NCBI GenBank assembly: GCA_009778235.1
Contig: WRKE01000300.1
Span: 1-15,932 of the forward strand
DNA: 15,932 nt
Source of the DNA: Pseudomonadota bacterium
GTDB lineage: Bacteria; Desulfobacterota; Desulfobulbia; Desulfobulbales; Desulfobulbaceae
Reading direction: 5' to 3'
The position numbers were made by a program, and so were the translations under genes. The notes beneath the pieces are model-generated. The model worked only from the letters and a program-made list of their open reading frames with translations. It had not been told where the DNA came from and searched no databases. Within the stretch, counting starts at the first letter, position 1. Every line of letters begins with the position of its first letter. Shown here in pieces: positions 5,428 to 13,589 of this stretch.

Positions 5428-8115
5428 TCAATGCCGCGGCTGGGTGTCGACCGGATAGGTGGTGCGGATGAAGGCGATGGCCTGGTCGTGGTCGGTGATT
5501 TCCCCATCGAGTTGCATTTCCAGCAGGTGATTGAGGATGGCCCGGAACAGGGGCCCGGGGATATACCCCATGGCCTTGATCTCTTTGCCGCCGACCAGGG
5601 GCGTCTCCCGGCGCAGGTCGGTGACATACAGGGAGACGGCCTGCTGGATGAAACGCTTGCGGGCAATGGTCATCAAATACAGCAGCCCTTCGTTGTCGAG
5701 CTCGTGCAAGAGCCAGTAGATTTCGCTGGGCCGGAGGAAAGGGCGCTTCCGCATTTCCTGGGCGATCCGTTCGGTCTCGGTTTTCTGGGTCACCAGCTTC
5801 CGCCGCTGCCGGGGCGGCAGGTCGAAGCGGTGGCAGAAGGCTGTCAGATCTTTGGGGCGCGAGCGGCTCATGATCGCCAGCAGGTAGACCATCCAGGACT
5901 CCAGCTTGTCGGGCGGGTAGAGCAGCTTGAACCAGGCAATGGCCTGGTTCGCCTGGGTGAGCAGGTGGAGGAAGCGGCGGTCGATCTTGAAGTTGGGGTA
6001 CAAATTCGGCCAGAGAAAGGGGAAGAGCTTGAAATAGGCCATCCGCTTCAGGACCGGGGTGGGATCGTCCTCGGCAAGAATCAGCTTGAGTTCGTGGAAA
6101 AAACGGGGCTCCTCGACCTGGTCGAACAGGTTGAGCTGCACCGTGTTCTTGATCAGCTTCTCGGTGTGGCGGGTAATGGTGAAATCGAGGCGGCCCTCGA
6201 AGCGGATCGCCCGGAAAATGCGGGTCGGGTCCTCGACAAAGCTTAAGTTGTGCAGGGTCTGGATGCGCCGTTCCTTGAGGTCGTTCTGGCAGTTGAAGTA
6301 ATCGGCCAGGACCCCGAACCGTTGCGGGTTGATGTGGATGGCCATGGCATTGATGGTAAAATCGCGGCGGTAGAGATCGAGCTTGATCGAGCTGTGTTCC
6401 ACCGTGGGCATGGCCGCCGGATGATCGTAATATTCCAGCCGGGCCGTGGCCACATCGATGCGGGTCTGATCCGGGAAGATCACCGTGGCGGTGCCGAATT
6501 TCTCGTGGGGATGGACAATGCCGTGGCGCTGTTCGGCCAGCGCCTTGGCAAAACCGATGCCGTCGCCTTCGATGACGATATCGATGTCGGTGTTCTTGAC
6601 ATGGAGGAGCAGGTCGCGGACAAAGCCGCCGGCCACATAGGCGCTGCAGCCGGTCGCATCGGCGATCTCCCCGATTTCGCGCAGCAGCACGATGATGTCG
6701 CGGGGCAGCACCTGGGCCATGAGGCCGGCCAGGTTGCGGATTCGCTCCACCGACGGCCGTTCGTCGCTGCCGAGCAGGTCAGGGGAGAGATGAGTCGGGT
6801 CGTGGACCAGCAGGCTGAGCAGGTCGGTGCGGGTGATTACGCCCACGATCGCCTCACCCTGGACCACCGGGATGAGCCGCTGGCGGTTTTCGATGATCAG
6901 CCGCTGGATGTCGGCCAGGGTGCCGCTCTCGGGGATGGTGGCGATTTCGGTGGTCATGTAGTCGGCCACCGGCAGGTTGCCCAGTTTGTGGAAAATGGCC
7001 TTTTCCGCCACCCTCCTCGAGATCATGCCCAGAAAACCGATGGGCGGCGAGTCGGTATCGTGGCCGCCGTTTTCCCGGACCACCGGCAGGACAGTGACAT
7101 TGTAGCGGGTCATCTGTTGGTTGGCCTGATCAATGCTGACATCGGGAGTGACGGTGATCACCGGGGAGCTCATCAGTTCGCCGGCCACTGCCTTGGGGCG
7201 GATATGGCGGTGGATGAGCCCGACCAGCCGCTCCTCCGCCTCGGCGATGGTCAGGTCACGGATGGTGGCCGAAGCGGCGGACGCATGCCCGCCGCCGCCG
7301 AACTCGCGGGCAATGGTGCCGACATTGACCTCCGGGATGCGGCTGCGGGCGATGAGATAGGTCCGTTCGCCCAAGCTGAGCAGGGCAAAGAGCACATCGA
7401 TGTTTTCAATCACCATCAATCGCTGGATGATGACCGCAAAGTCGCCGATATAATCATCATTGACCAGCCTGCAGATTACCACCGGCACCCCGCAGATGAC
7501 ATAGGACTGCGCTTCCTGCTGCAATTGGCCGATGAGGTTGATCTGCTCCGCGGAGAGTTCCCGGGAAATGAACTGGGTGACGATGTCGAGGTTGGCCCCG
7601 TGGGCGAGCAGCCACGAGGCGGCTTCCAAATCCTCGGGGCGGGTTGAGGAGTGGAGGAAGCTGCCGGTGTCCTCGTAGATTGCGAGCGCCATCAGGGTGA
7701 GTTCGTCCGGGCTGGGCATGATGCCCTGCTCGCGGAAGAGACGGGTGAAGATGGTGGTGGTCGAGCCAAAGGGGGCGACGGCCTCATGGGCACCGCGCAT
7801 GTCGCCGGGGGCATCGGGGTGATGGTCGTAGAGATGAACGACCAAACCAGGGTTGTTGAGGCATTCCACCAGCTTGCCGATTCGGCTCGGTCGTCGGGTG
7901 TCAACCACGATCAGCCGCCGCACCCTGCTCAGGTCGACGTGCTTGATTTTCTTGAAGCCGTAGATGTTGCGAAACTCCTGGGCAAGGTAGTCGCGCACCG
8001 ATTTTTCCTGCGATCCCGGAAAGACAAGTTCGGCCTCGGGATAGATCCTTTTGGCGGCGACCATGGCGGCCAGGCTGTCGAAGTCGGCGCCGATATGGGT
8101 GGTAATGATATCCAT
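5428..8115 (-). CDS. DHH phosphoesterase - CBS pair - tRNA nucleotidyltransferase/poly(A) polymerase fusion
   Basis: This is an 895-residue protein with three modules in order. Residues 1 to about 300 are a DHH/DHHA1 phosphoesterase: HIGADFDS (7-14), VVDTRR (70-75), YDHHPD (96-101), ALAIYEDTGSF (143-153) and FGGGGHASAAS (272-282). Residues about 312-440 are two CBS motifs, starting at MSSPVITV and MTTEIATI, the usual place for adenine-nucleotide sensing. Residues about 470-660 are a class II nucleotidyltransferase head: GGFVRD (496-501), the metal-binding DIDIV (510-514), RRDFTINAMAI (583-593) and DPTRIFRAIRFEGRL. An RNA-binding helical tail follows. The fold adds C, A or both to tRNA 3' ends, or poly(A) tails. 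Some relatives in phyla with split enzymes add only part of CCA; which activity applies here cannot be read from sequence. The ATG at 8115 is chosen because it starts exactly at the DHH domain; the longer frame adds 21 unconserved residues. It has no Shine-Dalgarno and a promoter directly upstream. Confidence 0.88.
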   Translation of the reverse strand: MDIITTHIGADFDSLAAMVAAKRIYPEAELVFPGSQEKSVRDYLAQEFRNIYGFKKIKHVDLSRVRRLIVVDTRRPSRIGKLVECLNNPGLVVHLYDHHPDAPGDMRGAHEAVAPFGSTTTIFTRLFREQGIMPSPDELTLMALAIYEDTGSFLHSSTRPEDLEAASWLLAHGANLDIVTQFISRELSAEQINLIGQLQQEAQSYVICGVPVVICRLVNDDYIGDFAVIIQRLMVIENIDVLFALLSLGERTYLIARSRIPEVNVGTIAREFGGGGHASAASATIRDLTIAEAEERLVGLIHRHIRPKAVAGELMSSPVITVTPDVSIDQANQQMTRYNVTVLPVVRENGGHDTDSPPIGFLGMISRRVAEKAIFHKLGNLPVADYMTTEIATIPESGTLADIQRLIIENRQRLIPVVQGEAIVGVITRTDLLSLLVHDPTHLSPDLLGSDERPSVERIRNLAGLMAQVLPRDIIVLLREIGEIADATGCSAYVAGGFVRDLLLHVKNTDIDIVIEGDGIGFAKALAEQRHGIVHPHEKFGTATVIFPDQTRIDVATARLEYYDHPAAMPTVEHSSIKLDLYRRDFTINAMAIHINPQRFGVLADYFNCQNDLKERRIQTLHNLSFVEDPTRIFRAIRFEGRLDFTITRHTEKLIKNTVQLNLFDQVEEPRFFHELKLILAEDDPTPVLKRMAYFKLFPFLWPNLYPNFKIDRRFLHLLTQANQAIAWFKLLYPPDKLESWMVYLLAIMSRSRPKDLTAFCHRFDLPPRQRRKLVTQKTETERIAQEMRKRPFLRPSEIYWLLHELDNEGLLYLMTIARKRFIQQAVSLYVTDLRRETPLVGGKEIKAMGYIPGPLFRAILNHLLEMQLDGEITDHDQAIAFIRTTYPVDTQPRH

Positions 8116-8122
8116 GAGGCCG

Positions 8123-8150
8123 ATTATACACCAATAAAAGTGTCTGTAAA
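8123..8150 (-). promoter_or_regulatory. Promoter abutting the fusion-gene start, likely leaderless
   Basis: On the minus strand TTTACA (plus-strand 8145-8150) and a perfect TATAAT (8123-8128) are spaced by 16 bases. Only seven bases separate the -10 from the ATG at 8115, so the predicted start is at or next to the A of the ATG. This agrees with the lack of a ribosome binding site there. Confidence 0.6.
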
Positions 8151-8322
8151 GAGAACGCCCGCACCTGCTTCCACCCAAACGAGGGTTTTTGAGGTCATGG
8201 GGCGTTAAGATCGGGCTCTTGGATCAACTGTATGATTTTATTGTTACTTGAAGCACGGCTATCCATCCCCGTTGAAGGGGACGTGGGGGGCGAGAAAATC
8301 AGTGATTGGCAATGCGTTGGGC

Positions 8323-8351
8323 TTGACAATTAGCGGCCGATACTCTATTTT
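8323..8351 (+). promoter_or_regulatory. Sigma70-type promoter of tRNA-Gly and probably the rimP-rpsO operon
   Basis: A perfect -35 TTGACA (8323-8328) is followed after exactly 17 bases by TATTTT (8346-8351), a 4/6 match. Transcription would start near 8358, about 19 bases before the mature tRNA 5' end. I found no equally good promoter between the tRNA and rimP, so it may also serve the downstream operon by readthrough. The rest of 8151-8322 contains a small TCCCC/GGGGA hairpin (8266-8281) and nothing else I recognise. Confidence 0.75.
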
Positions 8352-8376
8352 ATCGAACTTCCTTGAGAACGGCAGA

Positions 8377-8452
8377 GCGGGTGTAGCTCAGTTGGCAGAG
8401 CACAAGCTTCCCAAGCTTGGGGTCGCGGGTTCGAACCCCGTTGCCCGCTCCA
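8377..8452 (+). tRNA. tRNA-Gly, anticodon CCC (reads GGG)
   Basis: A complete cloverleaf can be drawn: acceptor GCGGGTG (8377-8383) with TGCCCGC (8442-8448); D stem GCTC/GAGC (8386-8389, 8398-8401); anticodon stem CAAGC/GCTTG (8403-8407, 8415-8419) with loop TTCCCAA; T stem 8425-8429 / 8437-8441 with loop TTCGAAC. The discriminator base is T and the CCA end (8450-8452) is encoded. The anticodon at 8410-8412 is CCC. The gene lies directly upstream of the rimP-nusA operon, where E. coli has metY. Confidence 0.96.
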
Positions 8453-8462
8453 AAAGGAGGTT

Positions 8463-8517
8463 GGCCCCGGCGCCACAGTTGCTTTGATCCCTGCCGGGGT
8501 CGGCATCGGAAATGCCG
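8463..8517 (+). promoter_or_regulatory. Two hairpins between the tRNA and the terminator
   Basis: GGCCCCGGC (8463-8471) pairs with GCCGGGGTC (8493-8501) with one G-U, and CGGCAT (8501-8506) pairs with ATGCCG (8512-8517). They share one base and lie just ahead of the terminator hairpin at 8528-8548. They may be processing sites for the tRNA 3' trailer or part of an attenuator. No reading frame accompanies the AGGAGG at 8455-8460. Confidence 0.4.
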
Positions 8518-8527
8518 GTGTATTGCG

Positions 8528-8552
8528 AAAGTGGGCTCTGCCCGCTTTTTTT
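8528..8552 (+). terminator. Intrinsic terminator/attenuator between tRNA-Gly and rimP
   Basis: AAAGTGGGC (8528-8536) pairs with GCCCGCTTT (8540-8548) around a TCT loop, with one G-U, and runs into seven T's (8546-8552). It should end the tRNA transcript. Without a clear promoter downstream, partial readthrough would be needed to express the rimP operon, which makes it a candidate attenuator. Confidence 0.8.
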
Positions 8553-8723
8553 ATTGTCTTGTCCCGTGCAGCCATCCTTCGATGGCACGGGGAAAAGGGC
8601 GAGTGCTCGCTGCTGCTTGGCCGCATCATCGGCGCCGGAGAAACATTCACCCGGCTTAAGTCCGGGATCGGTGCGGGGGGTTGTCGAGCGGCCAGGGTCA
8701 GTTGAACGAACGCGGGGCATGCT
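8553..8723 (+). promoter_or_regulatory. Structured leader of rimP
   Basis: This stretch has several hairpins: GCCATC/GATGGC with a CTTC loop (8571-8586), extended by CCCGT/ACGGG across a 3-base bulge (8563-8591); GCGAG/CTCGC (8599-8610); and CCCGG/CCGGG (8650-8666). None is followed by a T tract. I found no good -35/-10 pair here. A five-codon frame (ATG 8719, TGA 8734-8736) overlaps the rimP start. Confidence 0.4.
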
Positions 8724-9185
8724 GTGGAAGAGGTGACGGATCGATTGCTCATCACCATCAAGGGGTTTGCCGAGCCCCTGTTGGCCGACATGGAGATGGA
8801 GCTGGTGGAGATCCAATTCCGCCGGGAAGGGCACGGCTGGGTGCTCCGGTTGTTCATCGACCGGGAAGGCGGGGTCACCATTGACGACTGTGCCGCGGTG
8901 AGCAGGGAAATCAGCGCCTATCTCGAGGTGGAAGATTTGATCAATCACGCCTATCATCTCGAGGTTTCCTCGCCTGGTTTGGAGCGACCGCTCAAGAAGC
9001 GAGACGACTTTGTCCGCTTCGCCGGCAAGCTGGCGAAGATCAAGCTGCGGGAGCCCGTGGCCGGGCAGAAGATGCTGATCGGTACCCTGCGGGGTATAGA
9101 GAAAGACGCGGTGGTGTTGGCGCTGGATGGGGAGACCATTCAGGTTGACATGGAAAATATATCAAGGGCACGCCTGACGCTGTAA
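8724..9185 (+). CDS. rimP: Ribosome maturation factor RimP
   Basis: This 153-residue cytoplasmic protein is needed for maturation of the 30S ribosomal subunit. The N-terminal domain contains MELVEIQFRREGHGWVLRLF and IDREGGVTIDDC, followed by the family signature LEVSSPGLERPL and a C-terminal SH3-like domain with GTLRGIEKDAVVLAL. Length is normal for the family. The start is uncertain: GTG 8724 gives MEEVTDRLL, while GTG 8733 gives MTDRLL and overlaps the stop of the five-codon frame MLWKR as GTGA. Neither has a strong Shine-Dalgarno. It is the first protein gene of the operon and nusA follows after 43 bases. Confidence 0.93.
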   Translation: MEEVTDRLLITIKGFAEPLLADMEMELVEIQFRREGHGWVLRLFIDREGGVTIDDCAAVSREISAYLEVEDLINHAYHLEVSSPGLERPLKKRDDFVRFAGKLAKIKLREPVAGQKMLIGTLRGIEKDAVVLALDGETIQVDMENISRARLTL

Positions 9186-9228
9186 GTTCGCGGGAACATG
9201 CAAACGATTGCCTGAGTTGGAGTACAAC

Positions 9229-10572
9229 ATGGTTGGAGCAGAAAATCTCAAACGAATTGTCGATCAGATTTGCCGGGACAAGGGGATTGATCGTGCCCTG
9301 TTGATCGATGCCATCGAAGAGGCCGTCCGCTCGGCTGTCCGGAAAAAATTTGGCAATCGCCGGGAGATCGAAGTTCAATTCAATGAAGATCTGGGCGAGA
9401 TCGAGGTGTTCCAGTATCGCACGGTGGTGGACGAGGTGTTCGACGAGGAGACCGAAATATCCCTGGAAGATGCGCGGCGGCTCGACCCCGATGCCGAGAT
9501 CGACGATGATCTCGGTGAGAAGCTGGACAATATCGCCGACCTGGGCCGCATTGCCGCCCAATCCGCCAAGCAGGTCATCATCCATCGGATGCGCGATGCC
9601 GAGCGCGATGTCATCTATGAAATGTACCGCGACCGCGAGGGGAGTATCGTCAACGGGATCGTCCAACGATTCGAACGGGGCGACATGATCATCAATCTGG
9701 GCCGCACCGACGCCATTTTGCCCCGTGAGGGTCAGATCCCGAAACGGTCGTACAAGCAGGGAGACCGTATTCGGGCCTATCTGCAGGAGGTGCGTCGCGA
9801 GGCCAGGGAAAGCGGCAAGTTCCGTGATGCCCAATTGATCTTGAGCCGGACCTGCAACGAATTTTTGATCAAGCTGTTTGAGATGGAGGTTCCTGAAATC
9901 GCCGAAGGCATCGTCAAGATCATGGGGGCCAGCCGAGAGCCGGGATTTAGGGCCAAGATCGCGGTATCCTCCATCGAATCGGATGTGGATCCGGTGGGCG
10001 CCTGTGTCGGCCTCAAGGGATCACGGGTTCAGAATGTGGTGCAGGAGCTGCAAGGCGAGCGGATCGATATCGTCCCCTGGAGCCCCGATCCGGCCAAGTA
10101 TGTGTACAATGCCCTGGCGCCGGCGGAAGTGTCGATGGTCATCATCGAAGACGAGAGGAAAACCATGCTGGTGGTGGTGCCCGACGACCAGTTGTCTCTG
10201 GCCATTGGCCGCCAAGGGCAGAACGTGCGCTTGGCCTCCCGACTGCTGAACTGGAAGATCGACGTCAAGAGCGAGTCCCGCTACGCCAACCTGGAGAATA
10301 ACGACTATCGCAGTCTGCTCGAGGTCGACGAGGTGGACGAAGGCTTGGCTGATCGGCTGTTCGCCGCCGGGATAGCCACGGCTGGTCGGCTGGCCGGGAT
10401 GGAAACCGAGAAGTTGATGGCCCTGACCCGTCTGGATGAAGCAAAAGCCAAGGCGCTTAAGGAAAAAGCCGCCCTGGTACAGTCGCCGGAGCCTTCCGAG
10501 GTGCCGGCCGGGGCGGTCGGAGAGAATGCGGAAACTGATGCGATCAATGCGTCGGAGGACGGAGCCGCCTGA
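9229..10572 (+). CDS. nusA: Transcription termination/antitermination factor NusA
   Basis: NusA binds RNA polymerase and nascent RNA and modulates pausing, termination and antitermination. The 447-residue protein shows the N-terminal polymerase-binding domain (1 to about 125), an S1 domain (about 137-200, with GSIVNGIVQRFERGDMIINL), KH1 with VGLKGSRV (260-267) and KH2 with LAIGRQGQNVRLASRL (324-339). One C-terminal helix-hairpin-helix unit (about 364-415) is followed by an acidic tail. It has a single C-terminal repeat rather than the two acidic repeats of E. coli. The SRT-H-P segment common in the family reads SRTCNEF here (207-213). I chose ATG 9229 because GGAG lies six bases upstream; a TTG at 9208 in the same frame is less likely. 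The stop overlaps the ylxR start by one base. Confidence 0.97.
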   Translation: MVGAENLKRIVDQICRDKGIDRALLIDAIEEAVRSAVRKKFGNRREIEVQFNEDLGEIEVFQYRTVVDEVFDEETEISLEDARRLDPDAEIDDDLGEKLDNIADLGRIAAQSAKQVIIHRMRDAERDVIYEMYRDREGSIVNGIVQRFERGDMIINLGRTDAILPREGQIPKRSYKQGDRIRAYLQEVRREARESGKFRDAQLILSRTCNEFLIKLFEMEVPEIAEGIVKIMGASREPGFRAKIAVSSIESDVDPVGACVGLKGSRVQNVVQELQGERIDIVPWSPDPAKYVYNALAPAEVSMVIIEDERKTMLVVVPDDQLSLAIGRQGQNVRLASRLLNWKIDVKSESRYANLENNDYRSLLEVDEVDEGLADRLFAAGIATAGRLAGMETEKLMALTRLDEAKAKALKEKAALVQSPEPSEVPAGAVGENAETDAINASEDGAA

Positions 10573-10814
10573 TGCGGCGGGGGCATGTCCCGTTGCGGAC
10601 CTGCCGGGGCTGCGGCCGCAAGGGGCCTCAGGCTGAACTGCTGCGATTCATCGTGGCCGACGGTGTGCTGACCGAGGATCAGCGCGGCGTTTTGGCGGGT
10701 CGAGGAATATATTGCTGCAACCACACTACCTGCCGTGAACGGTTGGCAAAAAGCAAAAAAATCCGAAAACGGACTGATCGTGCCGGGCGGGGGACAGAGG
10801 AAGGGAGCGTTTGA
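10572..10814 (+). CDS. ylxR: YlxR family RNA-binding protein (DUF448)
   Basis: This is an 80-residue basic protein of the YlxR family, encoded between nusA and infB in many bacteria. The signature PLRTCRGCG (7-15) and the GRGIYCCNH segment (43-51) are present, followed by a Lys/Arg-rich tail. The family is proposed to bind RNA, and in Bacillus subtilis it has been linked to RNase P modulation (RnpM); that role is not visible here. Its ATG overlaps the nusA stop (TGATG at 10570-10574) and its own TGA overlaps the infB ATG in the same way, pointing to translational coupling on both sides. Confidence 0.93.
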   Translation: MRRGHVPLRTCRGCGRKGPQAELLRFIVADGVLTEDQRGVLAGRGIYCCNHTTCRERLAKSKKIRKRTDRAGRGTEEGSV

Positions 10815-13573
10815 TGAGCAAGGTTCGTATATACGATCTCGCCAAGGAGTTTGGACTCAAGAGCAAGGAACTGGCCGACAAGCTGGTCGCAATGGGCTAT
10901 GCCGTCAGCAGCCCCAGTTCGAGCGTGGATGATGATGTGGCCGCAGGTATTCGCAGGAAACTGATGGGAGATGCCGCGTCCGACGCTGGATCGGGACGGA
11001 TCGAGCTGAAAAACAGACCTGAGCCTGCCGCCAAGGGCACTACCGTGGTCCGGCGTCGCTCCAAGGCGGACAAGGAAGAAGCGGCTAAGAAACAGGAAGA
11101 GGCCGAAGCGCTCGCCCTAGAAGCCGAGGTTCAGGCCTTGGAGGCCCGGTTGCAGGAAAAAACGGAGCCAGCAGAGGCGCCGCAGACGGCCGAGGCCTTC
11201 GATGCCGCCGCCCCACCCCAGGTGGAGACGTTGCCGCGCGAGGAGCAAGAGGCTGTCGAGGCGGTCGCCGGGCAGCAGCCAATGGCGGCCGGACCCATGC
11301 CTGCCAAGAAGGCCGGGCCTGAAGCCGAGGATGCGGCCGAGAAGATGCGCGCCGAAACCGTGGTCGCTTCGGCAACCGAACCGGAGCCAACGCCCGCGAC
11401 TGAAAATCCAGGCGAGGCAGAGGCGAGGAAACCGAAACAGTTGGCCAAGGTGGTGGGACGAGTGGTCATTCCTGTGCCGGAAAAAAGGGCGAAGCCGGTC
11501 CAGAAAAAGCCGGTGCGGCCGTCGTCGCGTCCTCTTCCTGGCGGAGAGGCGTTACCGGAGGTTCCGATAGCCAAGGATGATGCCGCGCGGGGCGACAAGG
11601 CGAAGAAAAAGACCAAGCGGGTGGTTTCCGTTCAGACCACGGAAGAGGAAGATCTCAACCGCAAGGGCGCCAAAGGGCAGAAAAAGGGGAAAGGCCGGAT
11701 CGAATTCAACCCGGACGGCGATGTCGAATTCATGCGGCCCCGCAAAGGCAGGAAAAAGAGAGAGGGCGGCAAGAAAGAACTGTTGGTGTCGCAGGCGGCC
11801 GAAACCAAGGCGATCAAGAAGCGGATCAAGGTGGTCTCCACCATCAGTGTCGGCGATCTGGCCAAACGGATGGCCATCAAGGCCAGCGAAGTGATCGCCG
11901 CCCTGATGCGGCTGGGGGTGCTGGCTACCCTCAATCAGGCTCTGGATGTCGACACCGCTGCCCTGGTGGCAGCCGATTTCGGCTACGAGGTCGAGCAGGC
12001 CATGACCGAGGAACTGGAATTGGAAGCAATGCAGGAACAGGAGAGCGGGCAGGGCGGAGAAACTCTGCCCCGGCCGCCGGTGGTCACGGTCATGGGGCAT
12101 GTCGACCACGGCAAGACCTCGATCCTCGACGCCATCCGCAAGACCGACGTGGCGAGAGGCGAGGCGGGCGGCATCACCCAGCATATCGGCGCCTACCATG
12201 TGCAGGCCCCTTCGGGTGACCTGACCTTTGTCGATACCCCTGGCCATGCTGCTTTTACCGAAATGCGTTCACGGGGCGCCAAGGTCACCGACATCGTCGT
12301 CCTGGTCGTGGCCGCCGACGATGGCGTCATGGACCAGACCAAGGAGGCCATTGCCCATGCCAAGGCCGCCGACGTGCCCCTGGTGGTGGCGGTCAACAAG
12401 ATCGACAAGGACAATGCCGATCCCGACCGGGTCCGCAGGGAATTGAGCGACTTCGGCCTCATCCCCGAGAGTTGGGGCGGGACCACCATCTACTGCGAGA
12501 CCTCGGCCAAGAAAGGTATCGGGATCGAGGAATTGCTGGAGTCGGTTCAACTCCAGGCCGAGATTCTCGAATTGCGGGCCGATCCCAGCCGTCGGGCCAA
12601 AGGAACGGTCATCGAGGCACAGCTCCACAAGGGGCGGGGGCCGGTGGCCACGGTGCTGGTCCAGGAAGGCACCTTGCGGCCGGGCGACCATTTCGTGGCC
12701 GGCATCTATAGCGGTAAGGTGCGATTGCTGGTCAACGAGCGCGGCGAACACGTCCAGGAGGCCGGCCCATCCATCCCGGTCGAGGTGCAGGGCCTTTCCG
12801 GCGTGCCCCAGGCCGGTGACGAATTTGTCGTCCTTACCGACGAGAAGATGGCCAAATCGGTGGCCTCGGCTCGGCAGCTCAAGGCCCGCGAAACCGAATT
12901 GGCCTCGGCCTCCAAGGTCTCGCTCGACAACCTGTTTGAGAAGATAGCCGAGCAGGAGATCAAGGAGTTGCGGGTCATCCTCCGGGCCGACGTCCAGGGA
13001 ACGCTCCAGGCCTTCGGGCAGGCGGCGGAAAATCTGTCGACCAAGGCGATCCGGGTTCGGTCCCTGCACGAGGGTACCGGATCGATCACCGAGAACGACA
13101 TCCACCTGGCCGCCGCCTCGGACGCGATCATCATCGGATTCAATGTTCGTCCCACGGTCAAGGTGAAGGAATTGGCCGAGCGGGAAGGGGTCGACGTCCG
13201 CTCCTACAATGTCATCTACCATGCCTTGGAAGACATTGAGAAGGCGATGAAGGGGATGCTGGAGCCGACCTACGAGGAACGGGTGATCGGCACCGCCGAC
13301 GTCCGCGAGACCTTCCAGGTGCCCAAGGTGGGGACTATCGCCGGCTGCGCGGTCATCGCCGGCAAGATCGAGCGCAACGCCCGGGTCCGCGTGCTCCGCG
13401 AAGGGGTGGTGGTCTATACTGCCAGGATTTCCTCGCTGCGGCGGTTCAAGGATGATGTTAAGGAGGTGCTCACCGGTTTTGAGTGCGGTATAGGGGTCGA
13501 GAACTTTAACGACATCAAGATTGGCGACAACCTGGAGGCCTTTGTTCTCGACGAGGTGGAAGCAACCCTCTAG
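10814..13573 (+). CDS. infB: Translation initiation factor IF-2
   Basis: IF-2 is the GTPase that brings initiator tRNA to the 30S subunit and promotes subunit joining. The 919-residue protein has an N-terminal IF2_N helix domain (1-50), a long charged Ala/Glu/Lys linker (about 55-330), a second IF2_N domain (about 338-398), and the G domain with GHVDHGKT (428-435), GGITQHIGAY (452-461), DTPGH (474-478), NKID (528-531) and SAKKG. Domains II, III and the initiator-tRNA-binding domain IV follow. The ATG at 10814 overlaps the ylxR stop, with AGGGAG upstream; an in-frame TTG one codon earlier is unlikely. The long, compositionally biased linker is usual for proteobacterial IF-2. Confidence 0.98.
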   Translation: MSKVRIYDLAKEFGLKSKELADKLVAMGYAVSSPSSSVDDDVAAGIRRKLMGDAASDAGSGRIELKNRPEPAAKGTTVVRRRSKADKEEAAKKQEEAEALALEAEVQALEARLQEKTEPAEAPQTAEAFDAAAPPQVETLPREEQEAVEAVAGQQPMAAGPMPAKKAGPEAEDAAEKMRAETVVASATEPEPTPATENPGEAEARKPKQLAKVVGRVVIPVPEKRAKPVQKKPVRPSSRPLPGGEALPEVPIAKDDAARGDKAKKKTKRVVSVQTTEEEDLNRKGAKGQKKGKGRIEFNPDGDVEFMRPRKGRKKREGGKKELLVSQAAETKAIKKRIKVVSTISVGDLAKRMAIKASEVIAALMRLGVLATLNQALDVDTAALVAADFGYEVEQAMTEELELEAMQEQESGQGGETLPRPPVVTVMGHVDHGKTSILDAIRKTDVARGEAGGITQHIGAYHVQAPSGDLTFVDTPGHAAFTEMRSRGAKVTDIVVLVVAADDGVMDQTKEAIAHAKAADVPLVVAVNKIDKDNADPDRVRRELSDFGLIPESWGGTTIYCETSAKKGIGIEELLESVQLQAEILELRADPSRRAKGTVIEAQLHKGRGPVATVLVQEGTLRPGDHFVAGIYSGKVRLLVNERGEHVQEAGPSIPVEVQGLSGVPQAGDEFVVLTDEKMAKSVASARQLKARETELASASKVSLDNLFEKIAEQEIKELRVILRADVQGTLQAFGQAAENLSTKAIRVRSLHEGTGSITENDIHLAAASDAIIIGFNVRPTVKVKELAEREGVDVRSYNVIYHALEDIEKAMKGMLEPTYEERVIGTADVRETFQVPKVGTIAGCAVIAGKIERNARVRVLREGVVVYTARISSLRRFKDDVKEVLTGFECGIGVENFNDIKIGDNLEAFVLDEVEATL

Positions 13574-13589
13574 AAAATCGGCACTGTTC

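Noticed and set aside
6250..7647. A 465-codon open frame opposite the DHH-CBS fusion
   Set aside because: The leftward frame carries intact DHH, CBS and nucleotidyltransferase motifs; the rightward one carries none.
8455..8487. A perfect AGGAGG just after the tRNA CCA end, suggesting a small gene
   Set aside because: No ATG or GTG follows at a useful distance, and the possible TTG starts reach a stop at once or lie at zero spacing.
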